Below, piece after piece: positions 8,263 to 18,179 of a DNA stretch of 64,000 nt. This DNA is from Rhodanobacter sp. FDAARGOS 1247 (GTDB lineage: Bacteria; Pseudomonadota; Gammaproteobacteria; Xanthomonadales; Rhodanobacteraceae): assembly GCF_016889805.1 (NCBI RefSeq), contig NZ_CP069535.1, positions 2,170,001 through 2,234,000 on the forward strand. Reading direction: 5' to 3'. Position 1 is the first letter of the stretch. Each line of letters starts with the position of its first letter. The notes under the pieces are model-generated. The model was given only the letters and a program-made list of their open reading frames with translations. It searched no databases and was not told where the DNA came from. A program made the position numbers and the translations under genes.

Positions 8263-9074
8263 GCGCACCGGCTCGGCGCGAGCTGGTGCGGCAGATGGCC
8301 GAGAAGGGATTGAGCGAGCGACGTGCGCTGGCGGTCGTCGTCATGAGCGCCAGCGCGTATCGCTATCCGACACGCCCGGATCGCAACGGGGACCTCCGGC
8401 AACGGATCGTGGCCCTGGCGCAGCGGTACAAGCGCTATGGCGTGGGGATGATCCATCTGAAGCTGCGGCAAGCGGGGCTGCTGGTGAACTACAAGCGGGT
8501 GGAACGGCTGTATCAGGAAGCGAAGCTGCAGGTGCGGCGGCGCAAGCGGAAGAAGGTGCCCGTTGCCGAGCGGCAACCGTTGGCTCGGCCGAAGGCAGCC
8601 AACGAGGTCTGGTCTATGGACTTCGTGTTTGATCGCACCGCTGAGGGACGCGTCATCAAGTGCCTGACGATGGTCGATGACGCCACCCACGAGGCGGTTG
8701 TCATCGAGGTCGAGCGGGCGATCTCCGGCCTGGGCGTGACGCGGGTGATGGATCGCCTGGCGCTCAGTCGTGGCTTGCCCAAGGTGATCCGCAGCGACAA
8801 CGGCAAGGAGTTCTGCGGCAAGGCGATGGTGACCTGGGCCCACGAGCGTGGTGTGCAGCTGCGCCTGATCGAACCGGGCAAGCCAAACCAGAATGCGTAC
8901 ATCGAATCGTTCAACGGCCGGTTGCGCGACGAATGTCTCAACGAGCACTGGTTTCCCAGCCTGCTGCATGCACGCGCCGAGATCGAACGCTGGCGATGCG
9001 AGTACAACGAGGAGCGACCGAAGAAGGTGCTGGGCGGGCTGACACCTGCCGCCTATGCGAAGCAGTTACAGTGA
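8256..9074 (+). CDS. IS3-family transposase OrfB (DDE integrase domain)
   Basis: The frame encodes 272 residues with an N-terminal HTH_21 region ([21 protein letters not shown]) and an rve integrase core. The catalytic triad is visible as D in [10 protein letters not shown] in IRSDNGKEF and E in [14 protein letters not shown]. In IS3 elements the active transposase is the OrfAB fusion made by -1 frameshifting. Here the A6G slippery site at 8250-8256 sets the frame exactly onto the GTG at 8256. No inactivating change is seen. Confidence 0.93.
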   Translation: MVSAPARRELVRQMAEKGLSERRALAVVVMSASAYRYPTRPDRNGDLRQRIVALAQRYKRYGVGMIHLKLRQAGLLVNYKRVERLYQEAKLQVRRRKRKKVPVAERQPLARPKAANEVWSMDFVFDRTAEGRVIKCLTMVDDATHEAVVIEVERAISGLGVTRVMDRLALSRGLPKVIRSDNGKEFCGKAMVTWAHERGVQLRLIEPGKPNQNAYIESFNGRLRDECLNEHWFPSLLHARAEIERWRCEYNEERPKKVLGGLTPAAYAKQLQ

Positions 9075-9153
9075 ACCCGGACTCTAAACCGTCCCGCTAC
9101 TCAAAGCGGGGGGACGTCGGACCCACGCGGCACGGATGCGCCGGCACCGGACG

Positions 9154-9489
9154 TCACGTCTCGTCGGTGCACGGTTCCGGCACTACGCCCGGTGCCACCG
9201 TCATCACGTCCTGCCAGGCCGGGTTCTTCAGATAGCGCGCACGAACGTAGGGGCAGAACGGAATGATCCGGAAGCCCTGCCCGCGCGCGTCGGCAATCAG
9301 CCGATCGACCAGCGCCGACGCCGCGCCGGTGCCCTTCAGGCTCTCCGGGGACAAGGTGTGATCCGCGCTGATCAGCCCCGGCCCGCGATGCGTGAAAACC
9401 AGTTCGGCTTCGGCCTCGATACCGGTCACCGTTGCGACATAGCGGCCATGCCGGCCATGTTCTTCCCGGGTGATGTAAACGTCAGTCAT
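9154..9489 (-). CDS. Small GNAT-like N-acetyltransferase (YjdJ/NATD1 type)
   Basis: This is a 111-residue protein. It contains VFTHRGPGLISADHTLSPESLKGTGAASALVDRL with the short acetyl-CoA loop (KGTGAAS), and ends FRIIPFCPYVRARYLKNPAWQDVM, the hallmark of the compact YjdJ/NATD1 acetyltransferase domain. The substrate is unknown in this family. The ATG at 9489 has GGAG upstream; the longer frame upstream runs into a repeat element and is rejected. It is the last of four island genes on the same strand and lies 40 bp from the IS right end. Confidence 0.85.
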   Translation of the reverse strand: MTDVYITREEHGRHGRYVATVTGIEAEAELVFTHRGPGLISADHTLSPESLKGTGAASALVDRLIADARGQGFRIIPFCPYVRARYLKNPAWQDVMTVAPGVVPEPCTDET

Positions 9490-9627
9490 GGCTCGACTCC
9501 TGGGCTCGAACTCGTGGGGATGGCAGCAGTGTGCCATGCGCACGCCGGTCGGCCACCGACGTGCCGCCGCCGGCGCGCCCAACGGGCCAGTCGAATTTTC
9601 CAGGGCCCAGGAAGTGAGCCTGATTTC

Positions 9628-9694
9628 AAAAACAGGGGTCAGAGTCGACTTTCTCTCGAGCAAGCTCCAAGAGAGTGCACTCTGACCCGTGTTT
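9628..9694. repeat. Dispersed repeat family A, copy 1 (67-bp imperfect inverted repeat)
   Basis: The left arm is CAGGGGTCAGAGTCGACTTT and the right arm is GAGAGTGCACTCTGACCCGTG. The arms pair through GGGTCAGAGT...ACTCTGACCC around a loop of about 20 nt. Copies occur at 10826-10893 and 11743-11808. It sits between the genes at 9154 and 9715. Confidence 0.85.
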
Positions 9695-9714
9695 CTGGTG
9701 ACATCAGGCAGCCA

Positions 9715-10734
9715 CTACATGCGATTGGGCAAATTCAGCGGATTGAATTTAACCATTCTTCCACGGGAAGCGGTGACGGGCTGCTTCTCCTGAAGAACCA
9801 AAAAGCCTTTGGGGCCGACAACCTCAACCATCTCATTGCCGCCGTACCCTTCAAATTGCGCCCTTAGCACCCCATTGTTGGAGTATTTCTTGAGCACCTC
9901 CACCTTACCCGGCCTCGCCTTCACCTCGCCGTTATTCACGCCGCAAAAAGTGCCGTCGCCGTTGCTTATTACCCAGTGTCCATTCCAACCCGCAGCCCCG
10001 GTATTCTCGTTCCACATGTGAACGACATATCCGGCTTCGACATCGGGCAAGACGCTGGCGTCAGTGAAGGGCGTGCTGGCGGGCCATACTTCAATGCCAT
10101 CCCCGAAAAGATCGTCAAGCGACGCCTTCCCGGTAGGCGCCGCATTCTGCATAAACCACCGAAAAGACACCACTCCCGATTTGAGTAGCCACCCAAGCAC
10201 GCCGCGATAGCATGTCTCGGCGGCCCCGGTCACTGCAAAAGTGCTTCTCGCCGCATTCAGATTTCCGGCGATCGCTGGCGGCAAACCTGTCGGCGCACCG
10301 AGCTTCGCCGTGTCGGAAACATCCTGAGCGGTAGCGTTCGGCAAAATCGCAAACATGGCAATCGCATCGCAAATACTCTGTTCGCTTCTCATCCCCCAGG
10401 TATTCAGGCTCAGCGCCTTCCAGTTCGCATCAAGAGATGAAAGTGCGACCGCGACCTGCTGACCAACGAAGTTTTGCTTGGCCCAGAGATCGGAAAAGTA
10501 GACGCGTTGGCACAATAGCAATGCACGCAGCGCGTGCCGAGCATTTTTATTGGCATTGGTGTTCGGGTGAACCCCCTTGGTACTCCCCAAGGCCAACTGC
10601 TGCGAGATAGCGGCCCGCAGCGCAACCCCAACAATGGTGTTGATGTGATCCCCGATTTTCGGCACTGCCAATGGGAACTTCGTGTTCAGATAACCAATAG
10701 TGTCATTCCAGCGCGTCAACTGATCTTTGTTCAT
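9715..10734 (-). CDS. Putative papain-fold cysteine hydrolase (amidase/effector-like)
   Basis: This is a 339-residue protein without signal peptide or membrane segment. The N-terminal half is helical and matches nothing I know. The C-terminal half has the layout of a papain/NlpC-type fold: a helix opening with C175 (AETCYRGVLGWLLKSG), a strand GYVVHMW (235-241), then GWNGHWVISNGDGTFCGVNNG with candidate catalytic H253 and N267 or N268. Enzymes of this type cut peptide or amide bonds, including those of peptidoglycan, and include secretion-system effectors. That role here is only inference, and no Hcp, VgrG or PAAR gene is nearby. It is flanked by copies of repeat family A on both sides. The start at 10734 has GGGGG about nine bases upstream. 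Confidence 0.5.
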   Translation of the reverse strand: MNKDQLTRWNDTIGYLNTKFPLAVPKIGDHINTIVGVALRAAISQQLALGSTKGVHPNTNANKNARHALRALLLCQRVYFSDLWAKQNFVGQQVAVALSSLDANWKALSLNTWGMRSEQSICDAIAMFAILPNATAQDVSDTAKLGAPTGLPPAIAGNLNAARSTFAVTGAAETCYRGVLGWLLKSGVVSFRWFMQNAAPTGKASLDDLFGDGIEVWPASTPFTDASVLPDVEAGYVVHMWNENTGAAGWNGHWVISNGDGTFCGVNNGEVKARPGKVEVLKKYSNNGVLRAQFEGYGGNEMVEVVGPKGFLVLQEKQPVTASRGRMVKFNPLNLPNRM

Positions 10735-10765
10735 GAAAAATAGCCCCCGACAAGTTGGGCAGCAA

Positions 10766-10783
10766 AAAAGGGGCCAGGCTCAT
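10766..10783 (-). repeat. Dispersed repeat family C, inverted copy
   Basis: AAAAGGGGCCAGGCTCAT is close to the reverse complement of the copy at 5413-5430. With the direct copy at 11721 it brackets the gene at 10929-11651. Confidence 0.65.
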
Positions 10784-10825
10784 CGACCCAATCCCTTCAC
10801 GATTCAAACTAGAACTGCTTCAACC

Positions 10826-10893
10826 AAAAAGAGGTGTCAGAGTCGACTTTCTACAATGACCGCTCCAAGAAAATGCACTCTGACCCCTGTTTT
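10826..10893. repeat. Dispersed repeat family A, copy 2
   Basis: The left arm contains GTGTCAGAGTCGACTTTCT and the right arm AAATGCACTCTGACCCCTG, with the loop ACAATGACCGCTCC nearly identical to copy 3. It lies between the genes at 9715 and 10929. Confidence 0.85.
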
Positions 10894-10928
10894 CATTTCC
10901 GCTTGTTTCCCAGTTTCCGGATAGGAAT

Positions 10929-11651
10929 TCAGGAACCGTCTGCGACAGGGGCCTTATTCTTAGTTACCCGTTTGACAACCTCTGATCCGTAAATAACGGC
11001 TTTCTCAGGCGCAGAACCGAGATAGGTCTGCGCGGCGGTATTTGCCAAATTTTGCGCGATCGTGATCAACTGATCTACGCGTGCTTGATCTACATCTTTG
11101 ATTTCCTCAGAGTGTTGAACAATCACGTGGGGCTTGAAGGCAGGGATGCCATTGATCAAAAGTTGGTATTGATAACCGGTAAAGGTGTTGTGCGTGGTGA
11201 AAATAATACCTGCGTCTTTTTCAATCTTCACATACGGATCAATTCGTACGCTGAATACAGCGCTACGTGCCTCATATTCAAGTTTCAGCTCATTTCTTGC
11301 CTGCTGGGCAGCGTCATCCCGAACTTTGCCGATATTTTCTCGAAAATCGGCCTTGAGATTTGCAATCTCAACCAGATGATCCTTCCTTCCTTCGGTCAGT
11401 CCATGCTCATAGCCGTCTTGGAACACCACGGACCGAATTTTTTTTTCATCCTCAAGACGAGAATGTTCTGCCTCATTTTTCTTGGCCAAAAATGCCGTCT
11501 CATTGAGGTGAATCTGCTTTTCGAGGTCACGAACACGAATTTCAAGATCAGCTGCAAGCCTCGATCGCCATTCAATTTTCCTCTTTAAAATGAGCCACAT
11601 AATTCCAGCGCCAAACACGGCAGAAACGATGCTCGCAAAAATCCAGCTCAT
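10929..11651 (-). CDS. Membrane-anchored coiled-coil protein of unknown function
   Basis: This is a 240-residue protein. Residues 4-22 (IFASIVSAVFGAGIMWLIL) form a single membrane anchor followed by basic residues, which predicts the bulk in the cytoplasm. Residues 25-125 are rich in E, K, R, A and L in a heptad-like pattern (coiled coil). A small globular part follows (residues about 130-190: FSVRIDPYVKIEKDAG, YQYQLLINGIPAF). No family is recognised. The base composition is more A/T-rich than the core genome. It lies directly downstream of the STAND gene on the same strand and is enclosed by copies of repeat families A and C, so it may have been acquired as a unit. Whether it works with the STAND protein is unknown. 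Confidence 0.7.
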   Translation of the reverse strand: MSWIFASIVSAVFGAGIMWLILKRKIEWRSRLAADLEIRVRDLEKQIHLNETAFLAKKNEAEHSRLEDEKKIRSVVFQDGYEHGLTEGRKDHLVEIANLKADFRENIGKVRDDAAQQARNELKLEYEARSAVFSVRIDPYVKIEKDAGIIFTTHNTFTGYQYQLLINGIPAFKPHVIVQHSEEIKDVDQARVDQLITIAQNLANTAAQTYLGSAPEKAVIYGSEVVKRVTKNKAPVADGS

Positions 11652-11720
11652 GATTTACCCTGTAGATGTAAAGAAATAAATTAAGGTTCAATTTTGCACT
11701 TCCGCTTCTGTTTTGCAAAA

Positions 11721-11741
11721 ATGAACCTGTCCCCTTATTTT
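11721..11741 (+). repeat. Dispersed repeat family C, direct copy
   Basis: ATGAACCTGTCCCCTTATTT, followed by one more T, matches 5371-5390 at all but a few positions. It is adjacent to copy 3 of family A. Confidence 0.7.
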
Positions 11742-11742
11742 C

Positions 11743-11808
11743 AAAACAGGGTCAGAGCCGACTTTCTACAATGATCGCTTCAAGAAAGTGCACTCTGATC
11801 CCTGTTTT
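11743..11808. repeat. Dispersed repeat family A, copy 3
   Basis: The left arm is CAGGGTCAGAGCCGACTTTCT, split here by one changed base relative to copy 1, and the right arm is AAGTGCACTCTGATCCCTG. It lies between the STAND gene stop and the coiled-coil gene start. Confidence 0.85.
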
Positions 11809-11847
11809 GTGTTTTTTGCTTTCTGCGAATTAGGTTGGCGCACGAAA

Positions 11848-14490
11848 TTAATTAGCCACCTTTCCTTCAATCGCATCGTGCAAGCTCTCACTAGGGTCTT
11901 CAGGGCGAAGAAGTGGATCCGCACGATGTATATCTATCGCAACAAGTCTGTTCATGTAATCAAGAGATACCCTGAAACGGACACCTGCACCAATCGCCAG
12001 ATCCTCAAGGAGAGATTCGTCGGCCACACTTGAAACATGAAAGAAATACTCGTCGTTGTCATGCGTCCTAATAAAGCCAAACTTTTTACTACTGTGATAC
12101 CGAGCAAGATAGCCACGCTCCCAAAGATCAAGCTCCCCACTTTCATTTTCTCTATCATTGCGAGCATGAAACGCATCGCACGTGCCATTGATCCAGTCAA
12201 GGCAGGACTCGGCTCTTCGATGAGCGTCAGACGCGACAGGTAACTGATTTCGAACTTGAGCTGCGGATCTTCTAAGTCTGCCCAGTCTAGAGTACATTTT
12301 TTCATCAGGCTCGATAATTCTTTCGAAGTACTCCCTCAGCGACTCCAACGATTCAAGAGCCTTTAGCGGCTCTTGGTTACTAGCTGAAAAATCCGCCTTC
12401 CTACACCAAACCTGTATCTGAAGGTCTACGATTTTTGTTTGGACTCTTTCATGGTCAACGGACATACCGGCTAGCTGATTTAAGATCGCCTCCGCCTCAT
12501 CGAAGCGAGCCAGATAAAGGCAACAACGAGCAAATTCGAGTTTTGGCTCCGGATTATCAGGCAGTAGCTCAACCACCCTCTCCAGTTCCTCCGAAGCACG
12601 TTTCGCGTCATGCAGGTCTCTCAACAAGAATCCCGCAAACATCATTCTTACGTTCGCTGCATTGGGTTCCGTCTCAATAGCCCGTTCGTAGCTATCATAG
12701 GCTTGGCTAGCGTTGCCAATAAGAGCATTAATCCAGCCTTCCACGCGATAGCACTCGTAGAAATCAGGAGAAAGAATTTTTGCCTTCTCGACTACTTGCA
12801 AAGCTTCTTCAAACTTACGTTCCTTAGAAAACGACAACGCATCCCGAAGATGCTTAGCAATCACCCAGTCGCTCCTACCACGCATGTGAATAGTGTAAGG
12901 CGACAAAGGGTTCTTCCTTGCCGCATTAATTTGCTCCTCGCTACCACTAATCAACTTATGCTTTAGCGAAAGAAGCTTCAGCTGGTAATCCTTAGAGGCG
13001 GGATAGAACTTTGTCAAATATGCCCTAGATAGTTGAGATAACTCATATCTACTTTCATAGGTGTTGCCCAAGTGGGAGCTTGTCATTATGAACATATTCG
13101 TGCGCATGAGCTCTTGGACTGCCTTGAGCAGCATTCCTTCTTCCATCTCGGTCAGATATGACAGTTCAGCAACCGTATAAGACCCGCCAAGTGCGAGCAG
13201 CGTCTTTACTACGTTCTTTGCCTCAGGGCTAATCTGCTCAAAAACATTAGCCAAGCAAAACTTCAAGAAGAGCTTTTCATCCGCAAGAACTTCTTCCGGA
13301 CGTTTGCCAGCCTGCACCGCAGAAACAAACCATTTGATGTGCAGAGGATTATTTCGCATTCTGCGACAAAAGACCGCAAGTTTATCATTTGAAGTGCGCG
13401 TGAGTTTATTGGTATTTCTGATATCAGCGGTAGCCCGCAAGAGATGAACCGCCTCCTGGTCGGTTAGGCCTTCTAGCTTCACCGGATACTCGTACGCACC
13501 GAGACCGATGCGAGTGGTAATCAGAATTTTGCTGCCCAAAGGGAGATCATCGAGCACCTCCTTTAAATGATTATCGAGAACAGTTTCAAGATTGTCGATT
13601 ATCAAGAGGATCTTGAACGTCCTCAGTAGTTCCTTCAGTTCCTCGATCGGATCGTCGACATCACCACTCAGAACGCCTACAGCTACCTCCATCATGCCCA
13701 GGGATGAGCTAATGGCGCCACTGATTCGTGATATTTCGTTCGTAGTGAGCTGCGTAGCTTTAGCTGTGACGAATATTATTGCTTCGAATGGGGCATCTTT
13801 TGAGTCCAGAATCTCGTATGCTGCCTTTAGAGCCAAAGACGTCTTCCCCAAACCACCTTCACCCACAACCGTTATCACGGGATAAACACCAAGGCAAGCT
13901 TTAACTAAGTTTGCTAGCGCGATCTTCCGCCCAATGAATCCCGTTTCATCGAAATCGGGGAGCGGCAGGTTATGCAGAATTTTGGTCGGCTCGTTATATG
14001 ACGGGATCTTTAGCTTCAAAACCGACTCAGGTTGACTTGAAAGGTCTTGAAGGCTGGCCGCCAAGTCGGCCCAGTGTGGAGATTCCCTCACTAGTAAATT
14101 GGCAAGATCAAATGTCTCAGCCAAATCGTCATATTCGAGTGGCCTCGCATGCATGACCCGATTTCTCGTAGCAATGAGGCGCTCGAAATTACGATGCAGA
14201 AGCTTGAATTGCCCGGCTAAGCGCTCTGGAAACTCGTCGCAGTGCCTTCTCGCCAGCGAGTATAAATCACCAAAATCTGAAAAGTCGATAAGCTCGGAGT
14301 TATCTCGCGCACGGTCTATTTCAATTTCATCAAAGCCTGCGCGCGCGAGAATGACATTTAGAAGCTGGACGCCAAAGAAATCCGATGTCGATTTAGCGTT
14401 TGCGGCAAATGTCGTTAACGATCTCCTTAGATCGAGTTCTATAGAAGAAATAATTGCATAAAGCGTTAACCGAGAAAGACTGGCAGCCAT
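11848..14490 (-). CDS. HEPN - STAND NTPase (NB-ARC-like) - TPR - cold-shock-domain protein, candidate antiphage NLR
   Basis: This 880-residue protein has four regions. Residues 1-150 form an all-helical domain with R109-x4-H114 (RNRVMH), the catalytic pattern of HEPN RNases. Residues 180-420 are a STAND NTPase: Walker A GEGGLGKTS (210-218), Walker B ILLIIDN (294-300), sensor ITTR (324-327) and the NNPLHIKW motif (380-387), followed by a winged-helix region. Residues about 545-700 are TPR-like repeats (ALQVVEKAKILSPDFYECYRVEGW, for example, in two halves). Residues 788-857 resemble a cold-shock domain: GYLARYHSSKKFGFIR (RNP1) and EYFFHVSSV (RNP2). STAND proteins with effector, NTPase and sensor parts act in bacterial immunity; here an RNase effector and a nucleic-acid sensor are inferred. 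Codon use is A/T-richer than in neighbours. The start has GGGGG eight bases upstream. Confidence 0.8.
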   Translation of the reverse strand: MAASLSRLTLYAIISSIELDLRRSLTTFAANAKSTSDFFGVQLLNVILARAGFDEIEIDRARDNSELIDFSDFGDLYSLARRHCDEFPERLAGQFKLLHRNFERLIATRNRVMHARPLEYDDLAETFDLANLLVRESPHWADLAASLQDLSSQPESVLKLKIPSYNEPTKILHNLPLPDFDETGFIGRKIALANLVKACLGVYPVITVVGEGGLGKTSLALKAAYEILDSKDAPFEAIIFVTAKATQLTTNEISRISGAISSSLGMMEVAVGVLSGDVDDPIEELKELLRTFKILLIIDNLETVLDNHLKEVLDDLPLGSKILITTRIGLGAYEYPVKLEGLTDQEAVHLLRATADIRNTNKLTRTSNDKLAVFCRRMRNNPLHIKWFVSAVQAGKRPEEVLADEKLFLKFCLANVFEQISPEAKNVVKTLLALGGSYTVAELSYLTEMEEGMLLKAVQELMRTNMFIMTSSHLGNTYESRYELSQLSRAYLTKFYPASKDYQLKLLSLKHKLISGSEEQINAARKNPLSPYTIHMRGRSDWVIAKHLRDALSFSKERKFEEALQVVEKAKILSPDFYECYRVEGWINALIGNASQAYDSYERAIETEPNAANVRMMFAGFLLRDLHDAKRASEELERVVELLPDNPEPKLEFARCCLYLARFDEAEAILNQLAGMSVDHERVQTKIVDLQIQVWCRKADFSASNQEPLKALESLESLREYFERIIEPDEKMYSRLGRLRRSAAQVRNQLPVASDAHRRAESCLDWINGTCDAFHARNDRENESGELDLWERGYLARYHSSKKFGFIRTHDNDEYFFHVSSVADESLLEDLAIGAGVRFRVSLDYMNRLVAIDIHRADPLLRPEDPSESLHDAIEGKVAN

Positions 14491-14673
14491 GATTACCCCC
14501 TTTTCCCCGAATCCATAGGTACTGGCTCTTGACGTTCACTGGGAGCCCAACCTGTGAACATCATGAGCCCTTCTTAGCGCACAACACAACCTGAGGGAAT
14601 AGCTACTTGGCGCAACGTCTTTAGCAACGCTTATCCATTTCGTCCCCGATTTTTGCGCCCAAAGAACCGTCTA

Positions 14674-16344
<1,671 letters not shown>

Positions 16345-16411
16345 CACGAAGGGCTCCGGTGAGTCAGACCACCGAGTATAGGTCAGCGGCCGGGTCGAAC
16401 CGGGGGCCGGC

Positions 16412-18025
16412 TTACGGCGCCGCGGGCTTGCCGTCGATGCCGGTGTGCTTGCGCAGCGCCACCGCGGCGCGCATGCGCACGAGGATCTTCGCCATGTTCG
16501 GGTCCTTGCCGAAGCGCGCCTGCAGTTGCTGGACGGTCGCGTCCAGGCCGCCACGGGGCTGCTGTTCCTGGATGCCGGCGCGCAGCAGCAGCCCATACGG
16601 GTTCTGCGGCTGCTCGCGGATCAGCTGGTCGGCCACGGCCCAGCCCTTGTCCCAGTCATGCGCCATGTTCACCAGCATGTCGCCCAATTCGCCCAACGGG
16701 CGAGGGTCGCGTGGATCCATGGCCATCAGCGTGCGCAGGTCCTTTTCGGCATCAGCGTAATTGCCCAGCCATTCATAAGCGTGGACGCGCGCCTTGAGTG
16801 CGTTGCGACTTTCCGGCGAGCGTACCAACAGCTGGCTCATATCGGCGGCGGCCCATGCTGCTTCGTCGTAATCGACCAAGGCGTAAGCTCGGTTGATGCG
16901 TACCTTCTCGTCATCAGGGGTGAAACGCAGGGCTTCGGAGCCGAAGATCAGCGCCATGGTCTGGTTACGATAATCGGCGGACAGGTTACCGAGGCGGATC
17001 AGGTCGGTGCTGAGGATCAACTCGTCGACCGCTTGGGGATAGGCCGCCATCTCGGCCTCGTGCGTGCAGTCGCAGTTCCACACTTGGTAGAACGGACGGG
17101 ACGACTGCAGTATCCGCATCATTGGATTGACCTTCGCATGCTGCCGCGCCACCGCTGCCAGCTGATCCATCGCCCTGATCGACCCGCCCCACTTCGGCTC
17201 GCGGGCCCACATCGCCATGTTGTAGATCTCGAAATCGTTCGGTACCGCGCTCAGCGCATCCCTCCACGCCGCATCCACGTAATCGTCGCCATAACTCAAG
17301 GCGCCGGCGTTCATCAGGCCCGCATACGCAGGGGCCATTTTCGGATTGAGCGCTATGGCGCGGCGAAGGTCGCTGTCCGCCTGAACCAGCAGGTTGTCCA
17401 TGGCCTGGACGGCATCGTCGGGGGTGTCCTTCATGTACTTCCCGCCGCGCGCTTCCCCCGCCATGGACACGTAAGCAAGGCCGCTGGCGGCAAACGCGAA
17501 TGCGCTATCGGGTGAGTCGCGCTTCCAGGCATCCAGGGTCGGGCGGATGTCGAACGAACCGTTTCTGAAGGCCTCTTCGTAGATGCGATCGAACTGGCCG
17601 CTGGCAGGATCGGCCTGCTGTGCCTGCAAGGCAGCGGACAGACGGCGATCCACTTCGGCAGACTTTCCATCCTGGATCAGCGCCTGCATCTGACCAAACG
17701 AAAGCAGCGGAGGCAGGCGGTAATGGCAATACGCGACCACCGCATCGCGCGACCAGTGGCTGTCCGGCGGATCGGGATAGGCCAGGCACCGCTGCAGCGG
17801 ATCGGTGATCGCCTCGGCCTTCTTCAGCGCGGCGATGAACGCATAGCCCTGCTCGCGAGTGAACTTGTGCGCGGGCAGCGACGACGGGCGGTTGTGCGGC
17901 TTCGCCGCCTGCGCCTGCATCATCTGCCGGACCTGCGATTGCACCAGGTGCATGTTCCAGATCCACTCACCGAGGCCCAGCAGGACCAGGGCCGCTATCA
18001 GCAAACCGCGTTGCAGTGCAGTCAT
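16412..18025 (-). CDS. DUF4034-type protein with N-terminal membrane anchor
   Basis: This is a 537-residue protein. Residues 5-25 ([19 protein letters not shown]) form one membrane segment. The body is helical and TPR-like, as in DUF4034 proteins: [20 protein letters not shown], a segment ending [17 protein letters not shown], and [21 protein letters not shown]. The function is unknown in the family. The start at 18025 (MTALQRG) places the membrane segment at the N-terminus; an in-frame ATG ten codons upstream is less likely. It is divergent from the gene at 18180 with a 154-bp spacer, and its stop lies 67 bp from the hutU start. The two are on the same strand and could be cotranscribed. Confidence 0.75.
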   Translation of the reverse strand: MTALQRGLLIAALVLLGLGEWIWNMHLVQSQVRQMMQAQAAKPHNRPSSLPAHKFTREQGYAFIAALKKAEAITDPLQRCLAYPDPPDSHWSRDAVVAYCHYRLPPLLSFGQMQALIQDGKSAEVDRRLSAALQAQQADPASGQFDRIYEEAFRNGSFDIRPTLDAWKRDSPDSAFAFAASGLAYVSMAGEARGGKYMKDTPDDAVQAMDNLLVQADSDLRRAIALNPKMAPAYAGLMNAGALSYGDDYVDAAWRDALSAVPNDFEIYNMAMWAREPKWGGSIRAMDQLAAVARQHAKVNPMMRILQSSRPFYQVWNCDCTHEAEMAAYPQAVDELILSTDLIRLGNLSADYRNQTMALIFGSEALRFTPDDEKVRINRAYALVDYDEAAWAAADMSQLLVRSPESRNALKARVHAYEWLGNYADAEKDLRTLMAMDPRDPRPLGELGDMLVNMAHDWDKGWAVADQLIREQPQNPYGLLLRAGIQEQQPRGGLDATVQQLQARFGKDPNMAKILVRMRAAVALRKHTGIDGKPAAP

Positions 18026-18179
18026 GCGGGCCTCCCCCAGCCCTGGCGACGCCAACGATCATACTGCGCCGGCCGCGCCTGTCGCGGCCTGAAGCGTCCA
18101 CCCCCTGCCGTCCTGCACTGGCCGTGTGCCCGGACAAGGAGAATCCTGCGGCGGCGGGCGGTCCGCGGGGAGCAGGCTG

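Larger units (their letters stand above)
7937..9113 (+). mobile_element. Complete IS3-family insertion sequence (IS407-like group)
   Basis: The 1177-bp element has terminal inverted repeats of about 35 bp. Both ends start CCCCCC, and after a small gap share TTTGAGTAGC, CGGTTT and GAGTCC. It is flanked by the 4-bp direct repeat ACGT (7933-7936 and 9114-9117), the target-duplication length known for the IS407 group. The flanks join into CCGACGTCGG, a perfect 10-bp palindrome, as the original target. It holds the two overlapping transposase frames expected of the family, both intact, so it may be active. Confidence 0.93.

Noticed and set aside
9628-11808. Interpretation of the three family-A repeats as a CRISPR array or integron attC sites
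   Set aside because: Spacing is about a kilobase with whole genes between. There are no short spacers, no cas genes and no integron integrase, and the arms lack attC core sites.
5115-14673. Interpretation of the island as a prophage
   Set aside because: No integrase, capsid, portal, terminase or tail gene and no tRNA-linked attachment site were seen.
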